Of a DNA stretch of 64,000 nt, positions 21,040 through 33,429 are shown one piece after another. This DNA comes from Paraspadella gotoi (Eukaryota > Chaetognatha), in the NCBI GenBank assembly GCA_051294375.1, contig CM119267.1, positions 4,974,558-5,038,557 on the forward strand, given 5' to 3'. A program made the position numbers and the translations under genes. The first letter of the stretch is position 1, and the number at the start of each line of letters is the position of its first letter. A model generated the notes under the pieces. It saw only the letters and a list, made by a program, of their open reading frames with translations, was not told where the DNA came from and did no database searches.

Positions 21040-23110
21040 TCGCCGCGAACAAACTACATGTTGTGAGTCGTTTTGCGATCGCTCGAGTCGCTCACGTCGT
21101 CCGTCTGCAGAGAAAAGTGCCGCCGAGTAATCCATATTATACACTCCAGCTGAGTCCAGTGAGGCGTCCGGAAGAGAGGGGTAGTTCGCCCTCCTCCCGA
21201 CCGCGCGCTGGTACGTGCATCATCTGCGGGGAGGCATGAGAGCTGAGTAAGGGAGTCGTCGGTATAGACTTCAGAGATGATATATGCAGCCGATCTCACG
21301 CGCTCAGCCGAGGAGATGAGAGATGTCATCCAGAAGGATTCGATATCGTCCTTCAAACTCTCGACGAGCACGTAAAAAAGTGTGCAGCATAGGCAAAATA
21401 GGAAGGAAAAATAAAGAGAGAAGGGAAAGGGGATGTGTTTATGTTTGAGAGGAAGAATAGGAAATGCGAGGGGAGGACACGCCCGTCACGAGAGCTGCCT
21501 CGAGCCAATTAAACTCTCCGTCTTTCTTAGCCTTACGCCCCGTCAAGTCGAATCCTCCTATATCCAGTCGTAATTATTGACGGACCAATAACACGTAGGA
21601 GCGAGCGGCGCGTGCCAGCGATTCTCTGTGTGATCTGTGCATTACCCATGATCTTATCGTGCCCGCTCAGCACAGCGACGCCGCCGCAACTCCAGAACAG
21701 ACGTGTCGCTTCATAAGTTCGAGTCGGGAAAAATGTCTCGACAAAATACGTTAGAGAAATCAGACTTCAGTCAACAATGAGTTGTCTGCGTCAGTGAGGC
21801 TAAGTTTGTTGTAGAGCTTGCCTGGCATTGGCCCCTCAGTAGGCGACGAGAAACCTAATGATATTCGTCCTACCGTCTCTCATTGGCGAACTCTTTGACT
21901 ACAAGTGATATTCTTGTCGTGTGTTTTCTGGCCTCTATGTTCGCTTTTCATCTTCGACTTATACTGATTGGGTCGCTTGAATTTCTGTGTGTTTTTCCGA
22001 GGAACGCGAGGCGACGCGCGGATAATCTGGCGACGTCACCGTGGCGCTCATCTGCTTTGCCTGGGTCGAATTCCGTTCCTCCGCATTGGCGTGGGCTTCC
22101 AGCGGGGTTTATAGCCTTTTTTCGAAATGTCGGCCGGCGACGGCGCTTCTATTTCTCTCTCTGATTCGTGTTCTCTCTGCGCTCGCACATCTCCTCTGGT
22201 CGGTCGGCAGGACGGCGTTTACTTTGCTGCTCGGTCGACACATATGTGCTCCGGCTCTGGTAGACCCTCTCTCTATCTCCCGAAAGTAATCCTCGACCGC
22301 CGATCTTAGGAAGATTATCGATTGCGGACCCACTCAGCTCAATTGTGAACGTATCAACGAGAGCGGCGTAAAAGTATGCGAAGACGTTCGAAACGGCGTC
22401 TTGCGAATTCAAGGCACACCGAAATCACTTGTTCTTCTGGTCTCTTTGAACAACAAGGGCATAGATGTTTACTATGTGTAGTACTAACACGACGTTTTAA
22501 AATATCATAAATGTACATCTCTATTAGATTTTTGATCGTCTTATGCACTTGTCTGCAGAAAAAGAAAAAGTTTTTGGTTGACGGACCGGGACTTGGGCGT
22601 TGTTGAATTAGTGCGTGCTTGAGTTCGTTCGTAGTATTGTATGTCGTTGTTTGTTGTATTCTACGGATTTTATCTTATTGGTATAGTTATTGTTAGATAA
22701 AAAAGGAGTTATCTCTTCTCGTCGGCGTATTTGTGCGTCTCATGTCTTGCGGAGGATGTTCCTCGATTTAAAGTGTGACGTGAGGTGATGAAGACGTGAC
22801 GTCAACTTATTGAACGCTATACTCGTCGTCGGCGCAGTAACGTCGCTATTTTTTCATGGCGTAACTCCCTTTTGTCGCGTGATTTGGTGAACGCGATTCC
22901 GTGACGGGTCGAAGCACTAAATGCGTTGAATATCCGCGCGTTCCGATTCCTGGAATTCGCCAGATACCTGAAATTTATTATTCTTTCCTCTTTTTTTTTA
23001 TTATTCTATTCAATTTTCCCCGCTCGCGCTTTGCCTTCGACGCTCCTTTGATCGACTTTCGGTTCTTAATTCTATCTAAGGGACATGAGAGTTAGCGGCT
23101 TTCTGTGTAT
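21040..23110. other. CpG-rich non-repetitive stretch, no confident gene
   Basis: Distinctly richer in cg dinucleotides and more complex than its surroundings. Minus-strand frame 21,240-21,371 (MLVESLKDDIESFWMTS...) and plus-strand frame 21,883-22,164 are of normal complexity, but I could not pair them with splice sites or a known family. A promoter or 5' untranslated region of a gene outside the window is a reasonable guess. Confidence 0.35.
22797..22804. promoter_or_regulatory. CRE-like palindrome tgacgtca
   Basis: Perfect CREB/ATF-type octamer in CpG-rich DNA. A second perfect copy is at 26,625. Chance occurrence over 64 kb on an 8-mer is not negligible. Confidence 0.3.
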
Positions 23111-25170
23111 CCTTCCTCCTGGTGCTGCCTCATTGGGTCAACAGTTTACCATTGATTCTCAAAATCGACAGGCAGACGATGTTTTTGTTGTTATTAATCC
23201 TATCTGTCTGGAGAAAAAATAATAAAATATCAACATAAAAAAAACGGAAAAGAGAGTAGGAGAGATGAGAGAGAGAGAGAAGAGAGAGACGATGATGAGA
23301 TTGAGATGAAAATGCTTTCCCACTGGAATCGCTTCCGGTGATGTCGGGAAAAAAGAGAAAGACCACCTAGGTAGATCAATAAAAAAGATGAGGAACGAAG
23401 AGAAAAACCCCAAGAGAGGAAAGAAGGGAATTTAATTAACATAAGGGTGAGGCGGCTAAACAGAGGTAGTAACGAGGAGAATCTGCAAAAGATAGACAAA
23501 ACAAAGGAAAAGTCCAAGGGAAAGATCGCCGGGGTTAGATCTTATATCAAAATATAAATAGATAACTAACATAAATATTATATACAAGGACACATGTACG
23601 AGAGCAATTGAAGGAGATGAACATTCTTGATAATATGACAATGTCCGGGGAAGACAAACAAACTCGAAAGCTGCCACGAAATGGGAGTGGACACGAAAGG
23701 AAGAGAATAAAAATAGACAAATGGGATAGTGGTTAGATCTATAAAAATTTGCCGAAAATAAATAGACAAGAATATGAATTGTATTAAAAAAGGGAGAAAG
23801 AGGTGTTTGGTTGGCTGTCGACTACACACACTTAATTCACGCGAGAGATTTACTAAAAAATACTTTATGCATCAAAATACATAGTTGCTTAAATACAGTA
23901 TATATTGAAATTCCTACGAAGCTTTGTTAGTCCGATGACGTATATAGATCCTCTCTTTTTGCTCTTTTATAAACTGCCTTGCCGTTTTTTTTGAACGTTA
24001 GAGCCCTTGATTTAAGCCAATCGTCAGACTCATCGTGACATCGTTGCCTAATACAGCGTAGTCACATCAACCCAGTACGACACGCTCAGTTCCGTCGATG
24101 CACTTGCAGGCTATAAAAAAAAATGTATATGTGACAAAAGATTATGTGATATAGACCAAGAGAACAGCTGAAAGAAGAGTAAAAGAAAAAAAATGGAAAA
24201 ATATTATAAAAAAAAAGAAAAGAGAAGATCCATATAATGATATTAGATTATTAATTTATAAGAAATAAACAGAATTGATAAAGAAGATACTTGCCAAGAG
24301 CCACATACCTAATTTCTTAAAAACATCAACAAATAGAAAGAAAAAACTTGAAAATGAAAGCCAAAAGCATCTGAGTAACTGTTATAATTTAAAAAAAATA
24401 AACTGAGAAGAATAACAAAAAGAAAGAAAATAGAAAATAAAAGGTAAAAGAATAATGTTAATAGGAACAGGAAGGAAAGGAAAGAAAGAAAAAAGGAAAG
24501 AAGCGAAAATGGAGAAAAAATAAAGAAAAAGGAAGAAAGGGAAAATATAAGAAAAAAGAAAGAAAAAGGATAAGGTTCAGAAAGAAAGGAAAGGTATACT
24601 GTTACAACGCAAAACGAAAATAGTATAAAAGGTAATGAAAAGAGAAAGAACATACTTTTCAAAACAGAAATGATTGTAGGCATGTAGGATTGTCTATTAG
24701 AATCCTCGGGGAAGGGGAATGGTGGTTCTCAACTCTTCTTCTATAGATGCTGGTCCTCCCTCTATTTCGCACAAAGTACAACACTATACAATCCCTCCGC
24801 CCAACAAATTAAAAAATATAATATAAAAGTATCTATATAACAAACATAAATAAACGTGGTAAGACTTTAAAAAGTACTATTTTAAAAGTCTCTAATCTAT
24901 AGGAGGACTTGAGAAATAAGTGAAAACAGTATTTTCTGAAATTTCCATATACACGGGAATAAAAGAAGGAAAAAAAGCTGGAGTGAGAAAGTTTTCAGGT
25001 GGAGTCACAACAAACGCGAGAGTCACGGTTTTGCATTTTTCGTTTTCGTCTTGTCTGGGCGTCGTGCGTCGTTTTCTGGGCGTATGTGTCGAGAAAGACG
25101 GAGGGAGAATAATAATGGTAAGGAGGCGTAATGGGAAATGGTAACGTGTAAGGAAATTCTTAGATCGCCG
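23111..25170. other. Intergenic, purine-rich on the plus strand, no gene seen
   Basis: Long A/G-rich stretches (23,220-23,560 and 24,150-24,680) yield F/S/L-rich minus-strand frames that are compositional shadows. Nothing else supported. Confidence 0.6.
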
Positions 25171-25518
25171 GGTGAAAGAGGGAGAAGATAGAGGAATACG
25201 TTTCGTCGTCTCTCCTCTTCTTCAGTCTCTCTCTTCCTCTCTCTCGTTGCTCTCTCTCCGTCTCTTTCTCTCCTCGTCTTTTCTGCACTTCTGTTTTGTG
25301 TTTTTTTGCTTGGCGGCGTCACGTCGTTACGGTGTGGGTTTTTTTTTCGTTGACTCTTTCGCTTGATCTCGTGACGCGGTTCACGTGATGATTTTCGCGA
25401 TTTCACGTGAAGATCCGTCTTTCAGGCCACGTTGACAAAAGTGGTCGTCACGATGCGCGCGCTCATGAGATCCGGTTAGACGCCACTTGGATGAAACTGT
25501 CGAAAGATGCGCCGGCCG

Positions 25519-25534
25519 CCGTCGGCGCCGACGG
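25519..25534. repeat. 16-bp perfect GC palindrome
   Basis: ccgtcggcgccgacgg is its own reverse complement. It lies in a CpG-rich stretch (25,370-25,570) about 330 bp before the candidate ORF at 25,862. Confidence 0.6.
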
Positions 25535-25861
25535 TTTCAGTTATTAACCTCGAACGATACACAGGCGGGCGGTGGTCGAGAAACTAAAACCAAAAGAACA
25601 ACATCATAATAATCATTTATATTCATTAAATATCATTAGAATTACCATTATATTATTATCCATAATTGTTAATAATTATAGATTTTATCAACTAGCAAAT
25701 TTTTTTTTAAAGTTGCGAGGTGTTTTGTTTTAGCTTTAGTAAGTATGTTTTTTATTTGAAAGTGACTCGTAGCAGTAAGATGCGAGCAGATATTTCGGTG
25801 GCATTATCTATAGTTAGGACAGTATCAGGTAATTCACACCGAGGGACTTGAGATATATACT

Positions 25862-26056
25862 ATGGGTTGTGCGATAAAATCTCAGAGAAGTGCAAGTAAG
25901 AGTTCTTGGCGCGCGCAAGGATGTTTATGGCAGGCGCAACCGGACAAACCGCCAGAACGTACGAGAGGCGTAACAACAACGACGGTAGATTCCGTGAGCG
26001 GATACTATTCCCAGGTGCTCACAGAAACTAGTAGGCATCAGCCGGTGCATGTATAA
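25862..26056 (+). CDS. Candidate first exon with N-terminal MGC acylation-type start (uncertain)
   Basis: A 64-codon frame begins MGCAIKSQRSASKSSW. Gly2-Cys3 followed by basic and serine residues is the pattern of dually acylated (myristoyl/palmitoyl) membrane-tethered proteins. The frame is of normal complexity, continues with a threonine-rich part (RGVTTTTVDSVSGYYSQ), and sits downstream of a CpG-rich stretch. Possible donors are caa|gtaaga near 25,894 and cag|gtgctc near 26,013. No following exon or family could be identified, and the start context (tactATGg) is indifferent. Chance remains quite possible. Confidence 0.22.
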   Translation: MGCAIKSQRSASKSSWRAQGCLWQAQPDKPPERTRGVTTTTVDSVSGYYSQVLTETSRHQPVHV

Positions 26057-26059
26057 GTC

Positions 26060-27850
26060 GCTGCTACAAGAAAAGTGTATATGATCATTTTCCTTTTTCA
26101 ATTTTATTGTATGAATCAAAAATACCTACACTACCAAACATTTCGTATCTTCTGTTCGATATGATTGCTGTAAAGTCGTCTTGTCGGCGGTCGTCGGGCG
26201 TTGTTCGTATCCGTTAATTTTTTAGAACTTTAACGTTTGCGTATGGAAATCGGAAATATCGTGGTTTCGGTTTTTGTACTAAGAAATCAATTTAATATTC
26301 ATTATTTTAGAGACTTTGCGATCGGATCATTCGATAGTTTCATTTGTCTGACGGTCCGGAGAAACGTCCATCGCATCAGCTGGCGGTCGTTTTGCGTAGG
26401 GCGATCGGGAGGCGTTCGCTTTGGCTTCCTGTCTGTGTCGTTTTTCCATGGGCACGGCCTTCCATCGGTCGCGACATTTTTATAAAATAATAAAAGAGGG
26501 AAATGCTTTTTTCTTTCTCCGGGAGTGTCCTGAGACCTGGTCAGCGTGATTTCTGCGTCGCGGTGGATGGTATTTATAAGATGGGGTTAGCGAAGAGCGA
26601 ACGAGAGTCGACACAGTCGTCGATTGACGTCAGTTGTTTTTGATGGCGTAATGAAAGATCGAGAGGTGTGCAGAGTTCTGGCTTCGAGGGTCATAAGCGG
26701 TTTAACCGTTAAATCATTTTTTCGGGAGAGAGGACTCTCTTGCATATTGTAAGGTTTTTTAATTTCACTTTGTTCGTCCGGCCGTCGTCTTCCTCCCAAT
26801 CTCTTTGTCGGTTAAGTACTTAAATTATATCAGACATTGGATTTATAATAGAATATCAATTAATAATTGACTGGTCTCGGCTCCTTCGTGGTCCGTTTGG
26901 CCGTTCCGGTCCCGTTCCCTTAGCTTTGAAAGCCAATTACTCATACATTATGGTGGTGATATTGAACTTGAAATTTTGTATGTGATTGGTAAGAGAAGTG
27001 TTTAATTATGGAGCCTTCGGATGGGTATCGTCGCGATTGTCGGGACAATGTATTATAATTATGGAGAAAAACTAAAAAACCTTTTCCGGCCAATTGATAT
27101 GTCTATTTTATTTTCTTTTTATATTAAATGTTAAATACAGAATGTGATTATTATTTATACATATTTAATCAGTTTTAATTATACATATTAGTCCATATTC
27201 TTAGATTATTTATTTTGAGTAATTATTCAACTAAATCTGGTGTGTGATCTGGCTATTAATTGTCATACGTTCGTCCATCATTCGTTCGTATGTTGTTTTG
27301 TCGTGGTCAGTGACGAAAAAAACTAAACTAACATTCGGATCAATATTTAATTAATTAATGACTAATGATAATTAACTTGAAATTAATTAAGTTATCGGTT
27401 AATATGATCGTGGGCAGATTCCGGCATTGTTTTTGACCTCAACAACTTGTTTTTGTTTAGTTTTTTAATAGTCGTCTCAATGAGAAAAAAAAGTGGTGGA
27501 GTAAAAAACTAACCTTTTCTATTAATAGCACTTCACTATTTCAGATAATTTTCTCAAATAGATAGTAATATGCTAAAAGTTGTGTAGAATGATCACGTAC
27601 AAGGTTTTTTATAATAGTTTGTTAAACAAAGAGATTTCCGAGAAATAAACTTAACAAAATTGTTTACGTCACGTAGGTTGTACGTGAGAAAAGACAGACG
27701 AAATTTTTGTTCCTTTTTTTTGTTTTTTTTTTTGGTTTTCCGAAGTGTAACGTGTCGGCAGTCGTCATGGCAACGCACGTTTCCGCCTCATACGCCGAAA
27801 ACGTGATAAAATTACGTTCGCAAATGAAAAATTACGCCTCCATTTTTGTT
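26060..27850. other. Intergenic, no gene recognised
   Basis: CpG-rich from 26,160 to 26,480, then AT-rich. Contains a tatttataag box at 26,570 and the CRE-like octamer at 26,625, 46 bp apart, which together resemble a core promoter, but no exon is evident downstream. Confidence 0.5.
26625..26632. promoter_or_regulatory. CRE-like palindrome tgacgtca
   Basis: Second perfect octamer. A tatttataag sequence lies upstream at about 26,570. Confidence 0.3.
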
Positions 27851-27861
27851 AACCGTCGACA

Positions 27862-27922
27862 GAAGAGAGAGAGAGAGAGAAAGAGAGAGAGACGAGAGAG
27901 AGAAGAGAGAAGAGAGAGAAGA

Positions 27923-27955
<33 letters not shown>

Positions 27956-28088
27956 AAACCGTTCATCTTTCCCATTCTTCATGCCAATGTTTGTCTCTAT
28001 GGCATTTGCTTTCCCTTACTTTCAGCAGTTTTTCTCTCTCTCTCCTCTCTCTCTCTCTCCTCTCTCTCTCTTCTCTCTTTCTCTCTCT
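27862..28088. repeat. GA tract followed by CT tract (inverted dinucleotide pair)
   Basis: GA-rich at 27,862-27,947 and CT-rich at 28,033-28,088, separated by about 85 bp of ordinary sequence. The two tracts are complementary and could pair in single-stranded form. Confidence 0.8.
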
Positions 28089-28189
28089 AACTCACGTTCG
28101 GTTCGTCTATCTCTCTCTACGTCTCCTACGGTTTCAACTAATTCAACGAGAGTCAATGGCTTCCCCCATTGGCTTTGTCGTCGAGACGT

Positions 28190-28398
28190 CTTTTCGTCGT
28201 CGTCGTCGTCGTCGTGTCGTCGTCGTCCCTGCGTCCAAAGATGCACCTCCTCGCGAAAGTGAAGAGGGCGTTATTTCTCGCTCTTCCCGCTAGGATGAGA
28301 AAACAAAAACAAATGACGTCGTAATAAATTTTGGAAGAAAAAAAAAAAAAAGTTGAGAGACGCACGACACGATTTTTATGTTTTGTGTTGTATTTCAC

Positions 28399-28452
<54 letters not shown>

Positions 28453-28790
28453 AGAGAGAGAGAAAGTTGCCGGAGAGAAACTGAACAACTCGAGAGAGAA
28501 AAAAAGGAGAGGGAGGAAGTGGAGGAGCCGCGACGTCGCTTCCCGTGGACGACGACGACGAACGACGAACGACGAAGACGACGAGACGACCGACGAACGA
28601 CGACGACGACGATGAAGACGACGAGTACGACGGCGAGGACGACGAAAACGCGCGCCGCCCTCCGAGGATGACGTTCGACAGCGACGACGAACACGACGAT
28701 CGACAAAGACCCCAGAACTGCAGGAACCGGGAAACGCCGTTAAGACGACGACGACGACGACGACGAAGAAGAGAACGATGATCGAAGACA
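28190..28790. repeat. Cluster of (GTC)n, (GA)n and (GAC)n microsatellites
   Basis: gtc triplets at 28,190-28,228, an uninterrupted GA run at about 28,402-28,450 with extensions to 28,475, and a gac-dominated stretch at 28,540-28,775. The last is less regular than a pure microsatellite and reads as aspartate/arginine-rich in different frames. No frame is favoured by splice signals. Confidence 0.8.
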
Positions 28791-28974
28791 ACCAATGACG
28801 ATGAAGGACTATGAAAAATCGTCAAGGACTCGTCCGAGACAGTGGGGAGCGGAAGGAGGGGGCGGGAGAGGGGAACCGCGGCGATTTTCCGCGACGAGCG
28901 CCAATGGGACGGGAGAAATCGGTTCCGAGGACCGGTGGTGTGCGTACGAGGCGATAGAGAGGAAGGTGAAAGAG

Positions 28975-29085
28975 AAAAAGGAGAGAGAAGAGAGGAGAGA
29001 GAAGAGAGAGAGAGAGCCGAGAGAGAGAGAGAGAGAGAAAGAGCAGAAGAGAGAGAGAGAGATAAGAGAGAGAGAGAGAATTGCG
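28975..29085. repeat. (GA)n microsatellite
   Basis: Imperfect GA tract. The arginine/glutamate frame over it (28,795-29,175) is a compositional shadow. Confidence 0.85.
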
Positions 29086-29640
29086 GCGTCGGTTTTTAAG
29101 AAGGACCACTCCTTCCCTTTCGGCTCTGAGGCGGAATATTCGGTAAGATTTTTCTCTCGATATCAACTCTATTAATGAATTTTGTTCGAGGGTTAGGATA
29201 TGAAATAATGATGATCGTCGTTGTCAAATTAATTTCATGTTAGTCAACTTTCCACCTTAAGAAAACGGAATACAGGAAGATGTGCAATGAATCTCAAGAA
29301 TGAAATTGAAATCTGTTAATTATGATTGTTATTATTAAGTTCACCTCAGTATTAATGTTATTTTATTAATATAACGATATTTGCTTAATCGATATCCTCT
29401 TAATTTGATAAAAACATTCGGTTATAGAATGAACAGAGAGTGACAAAAAGATGAATGATGTCATCCTATTGGGTCTAACTTTTTATGCAGTCAAAGATTG
29501 GATCGGATATTCGTCATCCGGATTCGTTCCTCACTGATAGAAAATAAGTAACGAGTACATTTTAGCATATACATGCACAATTTCATTAGAACATTGAGCA
29601 TGAAACGACCTTGTGGGTCAATTATAAAATAGTGAAATAT
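29086..29640. other. Intergenic, AT-rich, nothing recognised
   Basis: No repeat family, exon or RNA gene seen. Confidence 0.55.
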
Positions 29641-29649
29641 CTCCTTGTT

Positions 29650-29849
29650 CGAAAAAACCTCAAATCTTAGTGACTGCTTGCGCCGCCTTCAGGAAATCCT
29701 ATAACAATAAGGAATAAAAGACGTCAATTTCGATGCAGTGCTGCCATAAATGCAAGGGCCAAAGAAAGTTTTTTGTTCATTGTCATTGTCATTATGTGAT
29801 AAAAATTAATCAACTAGGCGCAAACACATTGGAATCGCCGTTCCTGTAA
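29650..29849 (-). repeat. Dispersed repeat family D1, copy b (truncated)
   Basis: Contains gcgccgccttcaggaaatcc and gcatataagg-type landmarks in the same order as 40,566-40,880. It lacks the GACC/GACA-rich end. Confidence 0.75.
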
Positions 29850-29867
29850 TAGATTAAAAGATACGTA

Positions 29868-30077
29868 GTACGGGCATTGCCTAGTCTCACCACCGCCTAT
29901 AAAAACATGACTCCTTCAGTCCTGACCCGGTGGCTCATGAGTAAAGCCATCAGCCGTGGGTTGTGGCGAACACCTTAAAGCCTGGTTCAAAGCCCAGGAA
30001 CCCTTCCATAGCCTACTAAAGGGGGTTTTAGAAGTTACGGATAATCCATCTTCAGCCCACTTCCGCCTTTATCACAG
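29868..30077 (+). mobile_element. SINE-like element, copy S3 (internally deleted)
   Basis: Matches the complement of 14,975-15,272 from the leader (cgggcattgcc) through the A-box (tggctcatgag) and the 3' part (tagaagttacgga, cttcagccca). The hairpin/B-box portion is deleted, so it would lack a complete internal promoter. It lies only 18 bp from D1 copy b. Confidence 0.65.
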
Positions 30078-30343
30078 ATAGTAACAAGAAATCTGCGTGG
30101 TGTCAAACTGCAAAATGTCAGAGAATTAAACAAAGGCCACTCGGTGAACATGAGGGCTTAGGTCAATAATTTCAATTATATCTGTCAAGAACTCATTAGT
30201 CTGCCCTAATAAGCTAAATCATTTTGAGAAAGAGACAGTTAGTGTGATGTAACTTCTGCTCTGTGTTCGTTGAAATTCGTTTTAACAACAATACTAAAAG
30301 AGTTCCTCTTACGTCAATTCTTAGGAAAAAAAAAATATTGCGA

Positions 30344-30437
30344 GACCTTAAACCACCAAGCCTGTCCCAAAGTCAGGGGGCAAGATAGCTATTTATTAAA
30401 TGATGGATAATTTTTATTGGTTTACCAATTTCATATA
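30344..30437 (+). repeat. Dispersed repeat family D2
   Basis: ccttaaaccaccaagcctgt through accaatttcatata, with small deletions relative to 4,573-4,686. Confidence 0.8.
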
Positions 30438-30589
30438 ATCGACACGAACTTACGACGAATATAGTCTACAATTTCTTCGTTACATTTGTAATTTTTCTTC
30501 TTCAAAATTTTTTTTCGACGTGAACATTTTGCGTTGCCAAAACAAAATAGCGTTCCGAAGAAAAAGGAAAAAAAATCGGAGAAATCTCT

Positions 30590-30928
30590 GGATCCGGATT
30601 CCGTTCCGGGACCAAGCTCCGGCAGCGCTCTCCCTCTCTCTCTAGGAACCTCTTCGCGCCACGGCCGTGTCTCGCAGCGTAGACCTCTAAGTCTCGTCGC
30701 CGAACGGGGCACGACACGTCCACTCGACGCCGCTGGCTGCACCATATATTAGTTTCTTCGAGCGGACCGAATCGCAAGGCGGCAAAGAAAGGAACTCACA
30801 GCAACAACTGGTCCATAGCTCTCCCGTCGTTTTTGGGCGAGGAGAGAGCCAAGGAGCCAGTAGGAATAGTTATTATTTTCGTTCTGGCGTCGTCACGAGG
30901 CGCCTGCATTAAGGCTCGCATAAAGTGC
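30590..30928. other. CpG-rich stretch upstream of a TATA-like box
   Basis: High cg content and normal complexity. Overlapping frames occur on both strands, none with splice or family support. Candidate promoter-proximal DNA. Confidence 0.35.
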
Positions 30929-30936
30929 TATAAAAG
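30929..30936 (+). promoter_or_regulatory. TATA-box-like tataaaag
   Basis: Consensus tataaaag followed by g-rich sequence and preceded by 300 bp of CpG-rich DNA, the best core-promoter-like context in the window. I find no downstream exon before 32 kb that I would defend. Confidence 0.35.
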
Positions 30937-30999
30937 AGGGGTACCTGGCGAAGCTCTTGGGTACGAATAAGCTTAGCTAGAAGCGAGTCCGAAAAGACC

Positions 31000-32430
31000 T
31001 TAGTCTGGATCGTCCGAGTGCGGAGATTAAACGCTTACGTAGGAATTAACCGATTTACTTCGTATCCATTCTTTTTCAATTTATCGTGTACGACAATCCA
31101 AATTCATCATATGAGCGAGGTTTAAGTTAAATTAGTATCATACAGACCCGCACAATGTGCAGTTGTTAACGCCAGATGTTTCGTCTGTGTTGAAAGTGTT
31201 GTTAATAATTAGAAGTCCGATCACATCCTCTAATGTACCAATAGAAGAGCTTCATTTATTAAAATGTATAAAGTATTAAGGCATTAATATTTATTTTCTT
31301 CTCAATATATCTTGTCGTTTATCTATTATGGTTACTTCAACTGGTTACGCCATCCTATGCCAAAATTCTTATCTTAAGTGTTTCATTTTGAATAATTCCG
31401 AAAGAAGATACGTGGGTTTTACGCCACAAATTAAATTTGTAATATGGTTTTCTGTTGCCTTTTACGCCCATCTACGCCAAACCTGGAAAAAAAGGGTCAG
31501 TATTATAATAAGTGAATTAGTCTGAAATTCACATCTACAATCCCTGTGCCTCGTAGTTACTAGAAATAAAACAAAGTCTTAGCCACAGATTAGATCAAAT
31601 ATTATTTTAGCGGTTTTGTTCATTTACGCCATTTCAGTACCCCACATCTGTATGAACCAATAAGGACGGTGATCAAATTCAATGGAAACACCCACTAAAC
31701 CAAAAATGATTACTGAGGGAGAAAGAGTCGAAGAAAAAGTCATTATACGCTGGCCGACTAATCCATGAACTCCCATATTAAACTGTCTTTACCTTGCATT
31801 TCACGCCATTTTTTAGCCACAATTCTTTTCCACTTTAAATATTAAAACATTACACTTATTTAACATGATATATTATTAAACATTCCTTTTGAAAATCATT
31901 AACGGACCACATATAGTCAACTAGGACACAAATACATATTGGCGTACATATTTTACGCCACCAGCGCCCAACAAAAACACGTTATAAATAAAAAAAAAAA
32001 GAAAAAATACAAATCTGAATCACGAATCTACTATGTATTTTAATTAAATTAAATAAAGCCGTTCTCATAAAATTGTTTGCTTCATCCTCCTGACAGAGAA
32101 AGAACAGATAGTACCCAAAAAATTGACGTAAATCAGCTTTGGCGCTAAATCAAATCTTTCAAAAGTCACACTAATTGAAACTTAACGATTAAAAGTACAC
32201 TTCCTTAGGCCTAATAGTAAGGTAAAACCATCGGAAATGAGAAAATCTGAGTTTTTAATTTATGTGCAAGAATAAACCCAATCTAAGAACCTTATAACAT
32301 GTATTTAAAAATGTATTTAAATAATAATTACTGAAAAATATACATTGCCCTCAAAATTCGTAAATAAGTATGCTAGTCGGAGATATGCATAAGTTTCACC
32401 CACGACCTGATAAAACTAATTGAATACCTG
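31000..32430. other. Intergenic with recurrent ttacgcca motif
   Basis: ttacgcca or one-base variants occur at 31,345, 31,419, 31,462, 31,473, 31,624, 31,801 and 31,953, all on the plus strand and usually after a T run. Surroundings are AT-rich and otherwise unremarkable; no gene seen. Confidence 0.5.
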
Positions 32431-32439
32431 ACACCGTCG

Positions 32440-32608
32440 TGTCCACGCATGGAACCACCTGAGGGTAAAACCATCAGCAATCATAACCACGAGGACAGCC
32501 GTAAGCCTCGCTAGGGGCGTAGAAAACCCATTCAGCCTGGTTCCAAGCCTCGGACCCGAATTAACAGATAAGAGCTGCTAGACGTAGGGTTTAAAGCCCT
32601 CCATTAGC
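32440..32608 (+). mobile_element. SINE-like element, copy S4 (degenerate)
   Basis: Retains aaaccatcagc, gaggacagccgtaagcc and cctggttccaagcc in the order of copy S1 but with many substitutions and a missing 5' part. Confidence 0.5.
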
Positions 32609-32619
32609 GAGTGTATTCC

Positions 32620-33425
32620 ATCGTGCTATTTAAAATATAGTGAAAATATGATAAGAAAAATGTTATCTATGGACGAATATCAAGTTCGTTTTTCTTCCAA
32701 ATGGTATGAGCGAGAAAGCACAAATTGAAAAGAAATAGTGAAAAAAAACATTATAAGAAAAAATTCGCTATATATAAAAACGCTCAAAAAAGGATAGGTT
32801 GGCGTATAAGTGTAAATTAGTGTTTCGGGCCAAATCAATTTTGTAATTATATAAATTCTATTGACTTGACATTCGTCTACATTTACGATCAGAGCATTAC
32901 GCGAAGAAAAGTCAGTCAACGTTGATGCTATCCAATGAATAAGGGTTTTCCTCTTCTTACTTCTTCTTCCTTCTTCTTCCTCTCTTCTTTCTCCTCTCCT
33001 TCCATTCTCCTGAATAATTCATCTTCCATATTTTTTCGTTCCACCTTAAACATTTAGGGAGAGAATCGACGTCGAAACGCAAATCCCGACGGAATCGCGG
33101 GGAAAACAAATTTGGATCAAATTGGGACCGAATGTCGGACCCCCGGTGAATTCTGTTAATCTTTCACCGGTTTAGAATCACAGCTTACCTTCCGAAACTT
33201 TTCAACTTCGATAATCCTTTCGCATCGAATCCTTGTTCGACTTTTCCAGATTTTTTCACTGATCCGATTTCTGACTCTCATTACGATCAATCCTCGTCTT
33301 TATTCAGGAATAAATCCTTAAAATCTAAACTTACAAACCGTAAGGATCATCTTTCACAGTCTTTGTTGGGCCATATTTTTCGAAACCGCCCGATATCAGG
33401 TTTTTCAGTTTTTTTTTTTTTTTTT
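32620..33425. other. Intergenic, nothing recognised
   Basis: AT-rich with a C/T-rich patch at 32,945-33,005. No gene. Confidence 0.55.
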
Positions 33426-33429
33426 TAAG

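Noticed and set aside
21054-21371. 105-codon minus-strand frame as a gene
   Set aside because: Normal complexity in its first third, but it has no clear acceptor or promoter and no family match that I recognise; left as part of the CpG-rich note.
28153-28825. Arginine/valine/serine and aspartate-rich frames around the GAC/GA clusters
   Set aside because: Microsatellite translation in several overlapping frames on both strands, none with splice or domain support.
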